From the NCBI GenBank assembly GCA_945952585.1, contig CAMFII010000002.1:248001-312000 (forward strand): DNA of 64,000 nt, read 5' to 3'. The notes below the pieces were generated by a model that saw only the letters and a program-made list of their open reading frames with translations, did not search any database and was not told the origin of the DNA. A program made the position numbers and the translations under genes. Source of the DNA: an uncultured Rhodobacter sp. (GTDB lineage Bacteria > Pseudomonadota > Alphaproteobacteria > Rhodobacterales > Rhodobacteraceae). Shown piece after piece: positions 1-7,651 of the stretch (position 1 is its first letter; each line of letters opens with the position of its first letter).

Positions 1-148
1 AGACCCGGTCGAAGAGGCCGGGTTCTGGGGCAAGATCGGTGAAAACGTCGATCTCAAGGCCCGGGTTGAGCGTCCTGAGGCTCCGGGCCGAACGCTGCGC
101 AAGGTCTAGGTAAGCCGCGCCCTTCGCCACATAGATCACGCCTTGCAT
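1..148 (-). CDS. Partial hypothetical protein, possibly glycosyltransferase-like (3' end outside window)
   Basis: The minus-strand frame starts at the ATG at 148 and is open to the window edge, giving 49 residues (MQGVIYVAKG... then a segment ending LNPGLEIDVFTD). A short beta strand followed by an Ala/Arg-rich helix and a second strand ending in an acidic pair is the usual opening of nucleotide-diphospho-sugar transferase folds. That is only a resemblance, because no catalytic motif lies inside the window. It is divergent from the membrane protein at 258, with about 110 bp between the starts. Confidence that it is a gene is moderate; confidence in function is low. Confidence 0.5.
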   Translation of the reverse strand, partial: MQGVIYVAKGAAYLDLAQRSARSLRTLNPGLEIDVFTDLAPEPGLFDRV

Positions 149-257
149 TCCGCTGTCCCTTTGGTCCGCCTTTTGCTGTTAAGCTCGATCGCGCCGCCGA
201 TCCGTCAAGGGCAACCGCGTCGGCGCCATCGCTTTCAGGAGTTGGCAAAGGTTCAGG

Positions 258-770
258 ATGCGCGTTGTCGAAAACTCTCCCGACCGGCTTGTGCTTCGCG
301 ACATTCCCCTTGGTCCCGGCCTTGCCCTTCTGGCTGTTGCGCTTTTGCCGATGCTTTGGGGCTGGGCCCTCGCACGGGCAGGGCAGGGGACGGGCGGGTT
401 GTTCCTGATCGGCATCGGTGTGCTCATCTTCCTTGGCTGCTTCGGCGCCTTCGTTCAGATGCTGACCGTCCGGCTCGACCGTCCGAGCGACAGTGCCCAG
501 ATCACGCAGACCGGGCTGTTCGGACGACGCAGGACGAACCATCCCCTGTCCGATCTGACCGGCGCGACGCTGCAATCGACGCTCATCAAGCGCAAGCCCG
601 GCGACATGGTGGGCAAGTCAGGCCGCCGGCTGCCCCCGCAACCCCGGGTCTGGCGGGCCGCACTCGTGCGGCGCGACGGCACCCAGTTGCCCCTGACCGA
701 GGCCTATGGCAGCGAAAGGACCGCAGGCGCCTTTGCCGCCGCGCTGAACGGCTGGTTTGGCGCCGCCTGA
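258..770 (+). CDS. Hypothetical two-helix membrane protein
   Basis: 170 residues. After a short N-terminal strand region (MRVVENSPDRLVLRD) two hydrophobic segments lie at about residues 18-40 and 46-66. A soluble C-terminal part of about 100 residues follows, rich in Arg and beta-strand-like stretches, ending NGWFGAA. The N-terminal pattern (short strand, two helices, then a beta-rich domain) is common in small bacterial membrane proteins of PH-like type, but I do not recognise a named family. The start is supported by the purine-rich AAGGTTCAGG just upstream. It is separated from ffh by about 207 bp that contain a promoter-like sequence, so it is probably its own transcription unit. Confidence 0.7.
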   Translation: MRVVENSPDRLVLRDIPLGPGLALLAVALLPMLWGWALARAGQGTGGLFLIGIGVLIFLGCFGAFVQMLTVRLDRPSDSAQITQTGLFGRRRTNHPLSDLTGATLQSTLIKRKPGDMVGKSGRRLPPQPRVWRAALVRRDGTQLPLTEAYGSERTAGAFAAALNGWFGAA

Positions 771-793
771 ACTGCTGTCGATCGGCTTCCGCC

Positions 794-822
794 TTGACTC
801 CCGCACCGCCCGGGCGTATCGC
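794..822 (+). promoter_or_regulatory. Sigma-70-like promoter for ffh
   Basis: TTGACT at 794-799, a 17-bp spacer and TATCGC at 817-822, placing the predicted start near 829 and leaving a leader of about 150 nt before ffh. The -35 context GCCTTGACTC is also found at the atpI promoter in this window. The rest of the 771-977 gap shows no gene. Confidence 0.45.
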
Positions 823-977
823 TCTGCGGAATTCCCCGGAGGCATGCCGCTTCCGGTCCCATGGGCAATGCCCGGGATCGCCATCCGTCAGCGCGTTGCG
901 CCCACGGGTGCGCTCCGGCTTTGTATCATGGTCCCGCCGCCCCATATCGGGGCAAATGCCAAGGATGAGGTGCCGCG

Positions 978-2471
978 ATGTTCGAGAACCTGTCAGAACG
1001 CTTGGGTGGCGTCTTCGACCGGCTGACCAAGCAGGGCGCCCTGACCGAGGCTGATGTCGCGACCGCGCTGCGCGAGGTTCGGACGGCGCTCCTGGAGGCC
1101 GACGTCTCGCTTCCTGTCGCGCGCGACTTCGTCAAGCGAGTGCAGGACAAGGCGACCGGCCAGTCGGTGACGAAATCCGTCACGCCGGGCCAGCAGGTCG
1201 TCAAGATCGTCCATGACGAGCTGGTGCATGTGCTGGCGGGCGACGGCCCGGCCGACGCGCTCAAGATCGACAACCCGCCTTCGCCGCTTCTCATGGTGGG
1301 CCTGCAGGGCTCGGGCAAGACGACCACGACCGCGAAGCTTGCGAAGCGTCTGAAGGAAAAGAACGGCAAGCGGGTGCTGATGGCCTCGCTCGACACCAAC
1401 CGCCCGGCGGCGATGGAGCAGCTCCAGATCCTCGGTGCGCAGATCGGCGTCGACACGCTGCCGATCGTCAAGGGCGAGACGGCGGTGCAGATCGCCAGAC
1501 GCGCCAAGACGCAGGCCTCCCTCGGCGGCTATGACGTCTACATGCTCGACACCGCCGGGCGCCTCCATATCGACGAAGTGCTGATGGACGAGGTGCAGGC
1601 GGTCCGCGACGCGGTGAACCCGCGCGAGACGCTGCTGGTCGTCGATGGCCTCACGGGGCAGGACGCGGTCAACGTCGCCACCGAATTCGACGGCAAGGTC
1701 GGCATCACCGGCGTCGTCCTGACCCGGATGGATGGCGACGGGCGCGGCGGTGCGGCCCTGTCGATGCGGGCCGTCACCGGGAAGCCGATCCGCTTCGTCG
1801 GCCTCGGCGAGAAGATGGACGCGCTCGAAACCTTCGAGCCGGATCGCGTCGCGGGCCGCATCCTCGGCATGGGCGACATCGTCGCGCTGGTCGAGAAAGC
1901 GCAGGAAACCTTCGAGGCCGAACAGGCCGAGCGCATGGCGAAGCGCTTCGCCAAGGGCCTGTTCAACATGAACGACCTGAAGATGCAGCTCGACCAGATG
2001 CTCAAGATGGGCGGCATGCAGGGCCTGATGGGGATGCTGCCCGGCATGGGTGGCATGGCCAAGAAGGCCGAGGCTGCCGGGTTCGACGACAAGATGCTCC
2101 GTCGCCAGATCGCGCTCATCAACTCGATGACCAAGAAGGAGCGGGCGAACCCGGACCTGCTGCAGGCGAGCCGCAAGAAGCGGATCGCCGCCGGCGCGGG
2201 CCTCGACGTGGCCGAACTGAACCGGCTTCTGAAGCAGCACCGCCAGATGGCGGACATGATGAAGAAGATGGGCAAGGGCGGCATGATGAAACAGGCCCTC
2301 AAGTCCATGCTCGGCAAGGGTGGCATGCCGGACCTGTCGAAGATGTCACCGGAACAGCTGGAAGAAACCGCCAAGGGCATGCGCGAGGGCATGTCCGGCA
2401 TGCCGCCGATGGGCATGCCGCGCGGCCTGACCCTGCCGGCAGGACTTTCAGGGCTGATGAAGAAGAAATGA
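978..2471 (+). CDS. ffh: Signal recognition particle protein Ffh (SRP54)
   Basis: 497 residues. GTPase that binds the SRP RNA and signal sequences of nascent membrane and secreted proteins and docks with FtsY. The N domain occupies residues 1-90. The G domain shows the P-loop GLQGSGKTTTT (108-118), DTAGR (191-195) and TRMDGD (249-254). The C-terminal M domain, from about 330, is rich in Met and Gly (GGMQGLMGMLPGMGG), as expected for the signal-sequence groove. A short Met/Pro/Gly tail ends LMKKK. The start follows an AAGGATGAGG ribosome-binding site. It leads into the tandem acetyltransferase gene after a 94-bp gap that holds two palindromes. Confidence 0.98.
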   Translation: MFENLSERLGGVFDRLTKQGALTEADVATALREVRTALLEADVSLPVARDFVKRVQDKATGQSVTKSVTPGQQVVKIVHDELVHVLAGDGPADALKIDNPPSPLLMVGLQGSGKTTTTAKLAKRLKEKNGKRVLMASLDTNRPAAMEQLQILGAQIGVDTLPIVKGETAVQIARRAKTQASLGGYDVYMLDTAGRLHIDEVLMDEVQAVRDAVNPRETLLVVDGLTGQDAVNVATEFDGKVGITGVVLTRMDGDGRGGAALSMRAVTGKPIRFVGLGEKMDALETFEPDRVAGRILGMGDIVALVEKAQETFEAEQAERMAKRFAKGLFNMNDLKMQLDQMLKMGGMQGLMGMLPGMGGMAKKAEAAGFDDKMLRRQIALINSMTKKERANPDLLQASRKKRIAAGAGLDVAELNRLLKQHRQMADMMKKMGKGGMMKQALKSMLGKGGMPDLSKMSPEQLEETAKGMREGMSGMPPMGMPRGLTLPAGLSGLMKKK

Positions 2472-2491
2472 GCCCGGCCTTCCGCTCCCAC

Positions 2492-2511
2492 GAATTTTCT
2501 TGCGAAAATTC
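2492..2511. repeat. Palindromic element copy 1 (GAATTTTC-TTGC-GAAAATTC)
   Basis: Two 8-bp arms with perfect inverted symmetry around a 4-bp centre, 21 bp after the ffh stop. AT-rich against a background of about 65 percent GC. Same arms as the copies at 2524 and 3109. The centre is 32 bp from the centre of copy 2, about three helical turns. Confidence 0.85.
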
Positions 2512-2523
2512 ACCGCCTCCTCC

Positions 2524-2543
2524 GAATTTTCGTACGAAAATTC
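2524..2543. repeat. Palindromic element copy 2 (GAATTTTCGTACGAAAATTC)
   Basis: A perfect 20-bp palindrome, extended by one C/G pair on each side. It lies between ffh and the likely start of the acetyltransferase gene at 2566. In the acetyltransferase frame it reads EFSYENS, and the same peptide pattern arises on the opposite strand because of the symmetry. Confidence 0.9.
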
Positions 2544-2565
2544 GCGCCTCCGGGCTGCGCTGCGC

Positions 2566-3669
2566 ATGATCACCCGCCCGCAGCATGTCCAGCACGCCAT
2601 TGCGCCGGTCCTTGAGACCGAGCGCCTGCGTCTGCGCATGCCTCGGTATGAGGATTTCGCCCATCGCCTGGCCTTCCTCGCCGCCGACCGGGCGAAATGG
2701 GAAGGCGGGCCATTCACCGACGAGCAGGCCTGGCGCATCTTCGCTTCCGAAGTGGGCCAGTGGCCGCTGATGGGCTTCGGTCCCTTCTCGATCGACGACC
2801 GGACGACGGGCGAGTATCTGGGCGAGGTCGGAATCTACCAGCCCGAGGGCTATCCCGAGCCCGAACTGGGCTGGTTCGTGACCGAGGCGGCCGAGGGCCG
2901 GGGCATCGCCGCCGAAGGTGCCCGGGCCGTGATGGGCTGGGCGGCGGCGACCTTCGGCTGGGACCACATCGACAACTACATCGACCCGGGCAACGACCGC
3001 TCCATCGCGCTCGGCCTGCGCCTTGGCGGCCGCAAGGTCGATGCGCCGGGCGCCGACCCGACCGATGTCGTCATCCGCCACGACCTGACGCGCCTCACCG
3101 GCACCCCCGAATTTTCGTGCGAAAATTCGCGCCCAGTGACGCTCGCCGGAACCCCGGTGCTCGAGACCGAACGGCTCATCCTGCGTGCCCCGCGCCAGGG
3201 CGATTTCGAACCCTGCGCCGAGTTCCTCATGTCGGAACGCGCCCGTTTCGTCGGCGGCCCTCTGACGCGTCCGCTGGCCTGGCGCGCGATCGGGCACCTG
3301 ACCGGTCACTGGGTACATCGTGGCTTCGGCATGTTCATCTTCTCGACCAAGGAGGCGCCCGACGTCCCGCTCGGTATGGCAGGTCCGTGGTTCCCCGAGG
3401 GCTGGCCCGAGCACGAGATGGGGTGGACGGTCTGGTCGCCCGAGGCAGAAGGCAAGGGCTACGCCTTCGAGGCCGCCGGCGCCGCCCGCGACTGGGCGAT
3501 CCGCCGGCTCGGCTGGACCGACATGGTCAGTTATATCGCCCCCGACAACCTTCGGTCCATCGCGCTCGCGTGCCGGCTCGGCGCGGTGCTGGATCCGGCG
3601 GCGCGCCCGATTCCGGGCGACACGCCCTGCCTCGTCTACCGCCATCCGGCCCCGGAGGCACGGCAATGA
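2566..3669 (+). CDS. Tandem GNAT-family N-acetyltransferase (two domains in one frame)
   Basis: 367 residues from the ATG at 2566; the frame is also open upstream to a TTG at 2500 inside the first palindrome. Two homologous GNAT domains of the RimJ/RimL kind follow each other. Domain one opens with APVLETERLRLRMPRYEDF and domain two with TPVLETERLILRAPRQGDF. Each ends with the acetyl-CoA-binding region (EGRGIAAEGARAVM and EGKGYAFEAAGAARDW) and a conserved NDRSIALGLRLGG or NLRSIALACRLGA segment. Substrate unknown. Between the domains the third palindrome is translated as EFSCENS. An in-frame GTG at 3136 could start domain two separately, but it has no visible ribosome-binding site. The linker may be recent: the palindrome sits where a stop and a new start would be expected. 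Confidence 0.85.
   Translation: MITRPQHVQHAIAPVLETERLRLRMPRYEDFAHRLAFLAADRAKWEGGPFTDEQAWRIFASEVGQWPLMGFGPFSIDDRTTGEYLGEVGIYQPEGYPEPELGWFVTEAAEGRGIAAEGARAVMGWAAATFGWDHIDNYIDPGNDRSIALGLRLGGRKVDAPGADPTDVVIRHDLTRLTGTPEFSCENSRPVTLAGTPVLETERLILRAPRQGDFEPCAEFLMSERARFVGGPLTRPLAWRAIGHLTGHWVHRGFGMFIFSTKEAPDVPLGMAGPWFPEGWPEHEMGWTVWSPEAEGKGYAFEAAGAARDWAIRRLGWTDMVSYIAPDNLRSIALACRLGAVLDPAARPIPGDTPCLVYRHPAPEARQ
3109..3128. repeat. Palindromic element copy 3, inside a coding frame
   Basis: GAATTTTC-GTGC-GAAAATTC, identical arms to copies 1 and 2, lying in the linker between the two GNAT domains. It keeps the frame open, so it is translated as EFSCENS. The flanks CCCCC before and GCGC after differ from those of copy 2, so only the 20-22 bp core is repeated. 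Confidence 0.9.
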
Positions 3670-3743
3670 CCAAGCGCTTTACTCGCCACACGGTCGCTGT
3701 ACGGACACCGTACGGAAACCAGCACCCCGGGAGGTCAGAATGA
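3666..3743 (+). CDS. Possible 25-codon ORF bridging the acetyltransferase and chorismate mutase genes
   Basis: The ATG at 3666 overlaps the acetyltransferase stop (ATGA), and the TGA at 3741-3743 overlaps the chorismate mutase start. The peptide is 25 residues, beginning MTKRFTRHTV and ending HPGRSE. An inverted repeat GTACGG-ACA-CCGTAC lies inside it at 3699-3713. It could serve translational coupling between neighbours. It does not look like an aromatic amino acid leader: one Phe, one Tyr, no Trp. It may equally be chance. Confidence 0.25.
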   Translation: MTKRFTRHTVAVRTPYGNQHPGRSE

Positions 3744-4036
3744 CCGATACCGCCAGCCGGGCGCAGGCCCTTCTGAAGACCCATCGCGAAAGCATCGACC
3801 GGCTCGATGCGATCCTCGTCTACACGCTTGCGGAGCGTTTCAAGCACACGCAGGCCGTCGGCCGTCTCAAGGCCGAGCACGACCTTCCGCCGTCGGACCC
3901 GACGCGCGAAGCACGGCAGATCGAACGTCTGGAGCGCCTGGCGCAAGAGGCAGACCTCGATCCGGAATTTGCCAAGAAATTCCTGAACTTCATCATCTCC
4001 GAAGTCATCAGGCACCACGAGAAACTGCAGAAATGA
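3740..4036 (+). CDS. Chorismate mutase, AroQ class
   Basis: 98 residues, all helical, the usual length of a stand-alone AroQ domain. It converts chorismate to prephenate, the first step towards phenylalanine and tyrosine. The conserved pattern is visible: [18 protein letters not shown] in helix one with the active-site Arg, [17 protein letters not shown] with the active-site Lys and Arg, and the final helix [17 protein letters not shown]. The start is the ATG after GGGAGGTCAGA. It precedes rpsP by 43 bp, a linkage I know from other Rhodobacteraceae. Confidence 0.92.
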   Translation: MTDTASRAQALLKTHRESIDRLDAILVYTLAERFKHTQAVGRLKAEHDLPPSDPTREARQIERLERLAQEADLDPEFAKKFLNFIISEVIRHHEKLQK

Positions 4037-4079
4037 CCGGTCCCAAGCCGGTATACCCAACCCTGAAGGAGACTACCCC

Positions 4080-4433
4080 ATGTCCATGAAAATCCGTCTG
4101 GCCCGCGGCGGCTCGAAGAAGCGCCCGTTCTACTCGATCGTCGCGACCGACTCGCGGATGCCCCGCGACGGCCGCTTCATCGAAAAGCTCGGCACCTACA
4201 ATCCGCTCCTGGCGAAAGACGACGAGAAGCGCGTTCAGATGAACATCGAGCGCGTCCAGTACTGGCTGTCGCAGGGTGCCCAGCCGACCGAGCGGATCGC
4301 CCGGATGCTGGAAGCCGCCGGCCACAAGCCGAAGGTTGCCCGCAGCAACCCGAAGGCCGCCGTGCCGGGCAAGAAGATGGCCGAGCTCGCCGCCAAGAAG
4401 GCCGCGCGCGCAGCTGCCCCGGCCGAGGAATAA
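4080..4433 (+). CDS. rpsP: 30S ribosomal protein bS16
   Basis: 117 residues, with the family signature [19 protein letters not shown] at the N-terminus, [13 protein letters not shown] in the middle and [14 protein letters not shown] further on. The C-terminal tail is extended and Ala/Lys-rich ([14 protein letters not shown]), common in alphaproteobacteria. The start is preceded by GAAGGAGACTACCCC. A second in-frame ATG two codons later is also possible. First gene of the rpsP-rimM-trmD-rplS set. Confidence 0.97.
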   Translation: MSMKIRLARGGSKKRPFYSIVATDSRMPRDGRFIEKLGTYNPLLAKDDEKRVQMNIERVQYWLSQGAQPTERIARMLEAAGHKPKVARSNPKAAVPGKKMAELAAKKAARAAAPAEE

Positions 4434-4499
4434 TCGGTCTGGCGAGATGTGGGCGGCCCGGTCGGGCCGTCCGCCCCAACACCTGCCAAGGACGCGCCC

Positions 4500-5009
4500 A
4501 TGCCCGGACCTGACCGTATCTGTGTCGGTGCCATCGCCGGATCCTTCGGCGTCAAGGGAGAGGTGCGGCTGAAGAGCTTCTGCTCGGAACCCACCGATAT
4601 CGCCTCTTACGGACCGCTCTTCACCGAGGACGGGACCCGCAGCTTTCGCGTAACGCTGACCCGGCCCGTCGCAGGCGGCCTTGGCGCGCGTCTGACCGGT
4701 ATTTCCACCAAGGAAGAGGCTGACGCGCTGAAGGGGACCAGCCTTTTTGTTGACCGGTCACGGCTGCCGGCGCCGGACGAAGACGAATTCTATCACGCCG
4801 ACCTGCTGGGCCTCGAGGTGCGCGATACGGGCGGTGTCGTTCTGGGCAAGGTCCGCGCGATCCACAATCACGGTGCTGGCGACCTGATCGAGGTGATCCG
4901 TCCTGCCCCGGCGGACATCCTCTTGGTCCCCTTCACCCGCGCTGCCGTTCCCACGGTCGACATTGCGGCGGGCAGGCTGATCGTCGATCTGCCCGAAGGT
5001 CTGGAATAG
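4500..5009 (+). CDS. rimM: 16S rRNA processing protein RimM
   Basis: 169 residues. A 30S maturation factor that binds uS19 and helps assemble the head of the small subunit. The N-terminal RimM barrel begins ICVGAIAGSFGVKGEVRLKSF. The C-terminal PRC-barrel contains EFYHADLLGLEV, the HNHGAGDLIEV segment and the final AAGRLIVDLPEGL. I chose the ATG at 4500 because AAGGACG lies just upstream; an earlier GTG-type start would add an unconserved Pro-rich stretch. It lies 66 bp after rpsP. Confidence 0.95.
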   Translation: MPGPDRICVGAIAGSFGVKGEVRLKSFCSEPTDIASYGPLFTEDGTRSFRVTLTRPVAGGLGARLTGISTKEEADALKGTSLFVDRSRLPAPDEDEFYHADLLGLEVRDTGGVVLGKVRAIHNHGAGDLIEVIRPAPADILLVPFTRAAVPTVDIAAGRLIVDLPEGLE

Positions 5010-5033
5010 CCTTCCGGACGCTTGCCAGACGCC

Positions 5034-5070
5034 CTTCCCCCCGGCATCCTGTAGCCGGTGTGGGGGGAAG
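5034..5070 (+). promoter_or_regulatory. Hairpin that encloses the ribosome-binding site of the next gene
   Basis: CTTCCCCCC (5034-5042) pairs with GGGGGGAAG (5062-5070), with an extra GGC/GCC helix inside (43-45 with 54-56). The 3' arm is the purine-rich Shine-Dalgarno of the gene starting at 5074 or 5077. There is no U-run after it, so it is not a standard terminator; it looks like a structure that lowers translation or acts at the end of the rpsP-rimM message. Confidence 0.55.
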
Positions 5071-5073
5071 AGT

Positions 5074-5979
5074 GTGATGTTCAATCGAGCCATCTTGCTC
5101 CGTTGTGCGACGGTCCTCCTCTATATCGGACCGCTCCTGGCAGGGCTTGCCGGACTTGGCTGGGCGCTGGTCCCGGTCTTTACCCTGCTGTTCCTGATGT
5201 GGCTTGTCGTGCTTCGTCCGGAGACATGGCCAAGGCAGGATCGGGAATGGCTGATGCTGCGGCCCTGGATCGCTCTGGCTGCGCGGACGGTCATTCAACT
5301 TATGCTTGTCCTGCTTTGCTTCGGGCTCGGTCGCGGCGTTGGGCATGTCCTTGGCTTTGATCCCCGCGTTCCGTTCTGGTTGCCCGTCGGCCTGAGCGCC
5401 TTGGCGATCCTTCTTGGACGCCTGGTCTGGAGTCCCGCCAAGCGGACGGAGATGGACGCTTTGCTGGACGATGCCTTGCGGCAGATGACGGCCATGCCGC
5501 TTGCCGAACGGCCGCGGTCGGACTGGCCCGGCCGGTTTGCGCCGCTTCTGGAGCTGTCCGAAGACACGCCGGATTTCCGCATGGACGAGGCGTTGTTGGA
5601 CGCGATCGGAACCGAGGACAGCGGTGGGAACCTCCGGCTGCTGGCGCGGCACTTGCGCTTTTCCGAAGGGGAACAGGCGGTTCTGCGCCGGGCGATCGTA
5701 CGGCTGGCCACCGATCCGGCGACGGCCGACCTGCTTAAGGGCACGTCCGGTGTCACCGAAGCCTTCTTCGTTGCCGGCCAGGATCCCGCTTTGCTGGACG
5801 AATTCCTGTCCCGCGCCGAGGCGCTTTTCGCCGACCGACCCGACCTATGGGACGATTACCCGGCGCCGGATGCCTTGCGGATGGCGGCCTCTTCCGTCGC
5901 CAACGACGTATTGGGCGACAGGCTGCGTGACTTTGCCGAGGTCATCGAGGTCTCCGATCCCGACAATGCGCCGATCTAA
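5074..5979 (+). CDS. Hypothetical membrane protein inserted between rimM and trmD
   Basis: 301 residues from the GTG at 5074; the adjacent ATG at 5077 is equally possible. Four hydrophobic segments in two pairs lie in the first 115 residues (about 10-28, 31-48, 68-88 and 94-112). A long soluble, acidic, mostly helical C-terminal half follows, with no catalytic motif I recognise (it contains LRLLARHLRFSEGEQAVLRRAIVR and ends SDPDNAPI). It interrupts the rpsP-rimM-trmD order. Its Shine-Dalgarno is inside a strong hairpin. It could be a membrane-anchored regulator or simply a passenger. Confidence 0.75.
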   Translation: MMFNRAILLRCATVLLYIGPLLAGLAGLGWALVPVFTLLFLMWLVVLRPETWPRQDREWLMLRPWIALAARTVIQLMLVLLCFGLGRGVGHVLGFDPRVPFWLPVGLSALAILLGRLVWSPAKRTEMDALLDDALRQMTAMPLAERPRSDWPGRFAPLLELSEDTPDFRMDEALLDAIGTEDSGGNLRLLARHLRFSEGEQAVLRRAIVRLATDPATADLLKGTSGVTEAFFVAGQDPALLDEFLSRAEALFADRPDLWDDYPAPDALRMAASSVANDVLGDRLRDFAEVIEVSDPDNAPI

Positions 5980-6021
5980 GCCGGTTTCCGTCGCGGCCGG
6001 AACCCGCTAGAAGGCGGCACC

Positions 6022-6870
6022 ATGTCCGATGCATCCGACTCCCCGCCGCCAAAGGTCGCGGCGAAATCCCACGGGCGGCTGAAGATCAGCGCCACGCTGA
6101 AGCCGCGTGACCTGATGGAAGAGCCGCGCCGCCTGATGGGTGCCTGGTGCGCCCGGATCATCACGCTTTTCCCCGAGGCTTTCCCCGGCACGCTTGGCCT
6201 CAGCCTGACCGGCAAGGCGCTGGACATGGGCCTTTGGGCGCTAGAGACGATCGACCTGCGCCCCTTTGGCGAAGGCCGGCACAGGAACGTCGACGACACG
6301 CCGGCGGGCGGGGGCGCGGGGATGGTCCTGCGTGCCGACGTGGTGGATCGGGCGCTGGCGCAGGCCTCGATCGGTGCGCCGGTCGACAGGGCGCGCTGGC
6401 CGGTCGTCTATCTTTCCCCGCGGGGAAAGCCGTTCACGCAGGCGATGGCGCAGCGCTGGTCCGAGGGGGAGGGGATCACCCTTCTCTGCGGCCGGTTCGA
6501 GGGCGTCGACCAGCGCGTGATCGACCATTGGGGGATCGAGGAGGTCAGCCTTGGCGACTTCGTCCTGACCGGAGGAGAGATCGCGGCGCAGGCCTTGATC
6601 GATGCGACCGTTCGCCTTATACCCCGCGTGCTCGGGAATCAGGTGTCCACCGAAGAGGAAAGCTTTTCGGGGGGCCTTCTTGAATTTCCGCAGTACACGA
6701 AACCCCCGGTCTGGGAAGGCCGCGAGATCCCCGAAGTTCTTCTGTCGGGGCACCACGCGAAGATCGCCGACTGGCGCCGGGGAATGGCCGAAAGGCTGAC
6801 GAAAGAACGCAGGCCTGATCTCTGGCGGGCTTACTGTGCCGAGCACGGTAGGGACCCGGATGAAGACTGA
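6022..6870 (+). CDS. trmD: tRNA (guanine-N1-)-methyltransferase TrmD
   Basis: 282 residues. It methylates G37 next to the anticodon of tRNAs reading codons beginning with C, preventing +1 frameshifting; it acts as a knotted dimer with S-adenosylmethionine. The conserved core begins near residue 39 with [13 protein letters not shown] and contains the cofactor and knot motifs [15 protein letters not shown] and [14 protein letters not shown], then [16 protein letters not shown]. About 38 residues precede the usual start, ending [17 protein letters not shown]. This extension is familiar from Rhodobacteraceae TrmD. The start is at 6022 after GAAGGCGGCACC. Confidence 0.96.
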   Translation: MSDASDSPPPKVAAKSHGRLKISATLKPRDLMEEPRRLMGAWCARIITLFPEAFPGTLGLSLTGKALDMGLWALETIDLRPFGEGRHRNVDDTPAGGGAGMVLRADVVDRALAQASIGAPVDRARWPVVYLSPRGKPFTQAMAQRWSEGEGITLLCGRFEGVDQRVIDHWGIEEVSLGDFVLTGGEIAAQALIDATVRLIPRVLGNQVSTEEESFSGGLLEFPQYTKPPVWEGREIPEVLLSGHHAKIADWRRGMAERLTKERRPDLWRAYCAEHGRDPDED

Positions 6871-6928
6871 GAGCTCTGAGGCGGCATCACCTTCACGGGA
6901 AAACCGTGAGCATCGAAAGGACCAGGGC

Positions 6929-7312
6929 ATGAACCTGATCGCCCAACTCGAAGCCGAGCAGATTGCGGCTCTCGGCAAGACCATTCCGGATTTCAAGGCC
7001 GGCGACACCGTGCGCGTCGGCTACAAGGTGACCGAAGGCTCGCGTTCGCGCGTGCAGGCCTATGAGGGCGTCGTGATCGGCCGCAAGGGCGGCAACACGA
7101 TCTCGGCCTCGTTCACCGTGCGCAAGATCTCGTTCGGCGAAGGCGTCGAGCGCGTCTTCCCGCTCTACTCGACCAACATCGACTCGATCGAGGTCGTGCG
7201 TCGTGGCCGCGTGCGCCGCGCCAAGCTGTACTACCTCCGTGACCGTCGCGGCAAATCCGCCCGGATCGCCGAGGATGCGAACTACAAAGCCAAAGACGGC
7301 GCCGTCGCGTAA
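6929..7312 (+). CDS. rplS: 50S ribosomal protein bL19
   Basis: 127 residues, beginning [22 protein letters not shown] and containing the family signature [17 protein letters not shown] and [17 protein letters not shown]. It lies at the 30S-50S interface. I chose the ATG at 6929, preceded by GAAAGGACCAGGGC, rather than an upstream in-frame start that would overlap trmD. The C-terminus is slightly longer than in enterobacteria ([14 protein letters not shown]). Confidence 0.97.
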   Translation: MNLIAQLEAEQIAALGKTIPDFKAGDTVRVGYKVTEGSRSRVQAYEGVVIGRKGGNTISASFTVRKISFGEGVERVFPLYSTNIDSIEVVRRGRVRRAKLYYLRDRRGKSARIAEDANYKAKDGAVA

Positions 7313-7323
7313 GGACCGGGACC

Positions 7324-7545
7324 ATGAAAAAAGACATCCACCCCGACTATCACCTGATCACGGTCAAGATGACCGACGGCACCACCTTCCAGACCCGCAC
7401 CACCTGGGGCAAGGAAGGCGAGCAGCTCGCGCTCGACATCGATCCGCTGGCGCACCCCGCCTGGACCGGTGGTTCGGCCAAGCTGATGGACACCGGCGGC
7501 CGCGTGTCGAAGTTCAAGAACAAGTACGCCGGCCTCGGGTTCTGA
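7324..7545 (+). CDS. rpmE: 50S ribosomal protein bL31, zinc-independent form
   Basis: 73 residues beginning [19 protein letters not shown]. It has no cysteine, so it belongs to the form without the CxxC zinc ribbon. The C-terminal [21 protein letters not shown] matches the family. It begins 11 bp after rplS and is the last gene before a strong terminator. Confidence 0.96.
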   Translation: MKKDIHPDYHLITVKMTDGTTFQTRTTWGKEGEQLALDIDPLAHPAWTGGSAKLMDTGGRVSKFKNKYAGLGF

Positions 7546-7569
7546 GACCGACGCCTGCGACAGGAAGCG

Positions 7570-7593
7570 AAGGCGCCCCTTGGGGCGCCTTTT
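7570..7593 (+). terminator. Rho-independent terminator after rpmE
   Basis: AAGGCGCCCC pairs with GGGGCGCCTT around a TT loop, followed by TT and TGC. The stem is a perfect 10 bp. It closes the ribosomal and tRNA-modification block. Confidence 0.85.
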
Positions 7594-7651
7594 GCATTCC
7601 GATGGCCTGATCCCGCTTGGCAGCGCTGCATCTGTGGCGCATCCTTCCCCC

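Noticed and set aside
993..2240. Long minus-strand frame over ffh
   Set aside because: A shadow of the GC-rich ffh codons; composition rich in His/Arg/Ala and no domain motifs.
3666..3743. Aromatic amino acid attenuation leader for chorismate mutase
   Set aside because: Only one Phe and one Tyr, no Trp, and no terminator/antiterminator pair visible.
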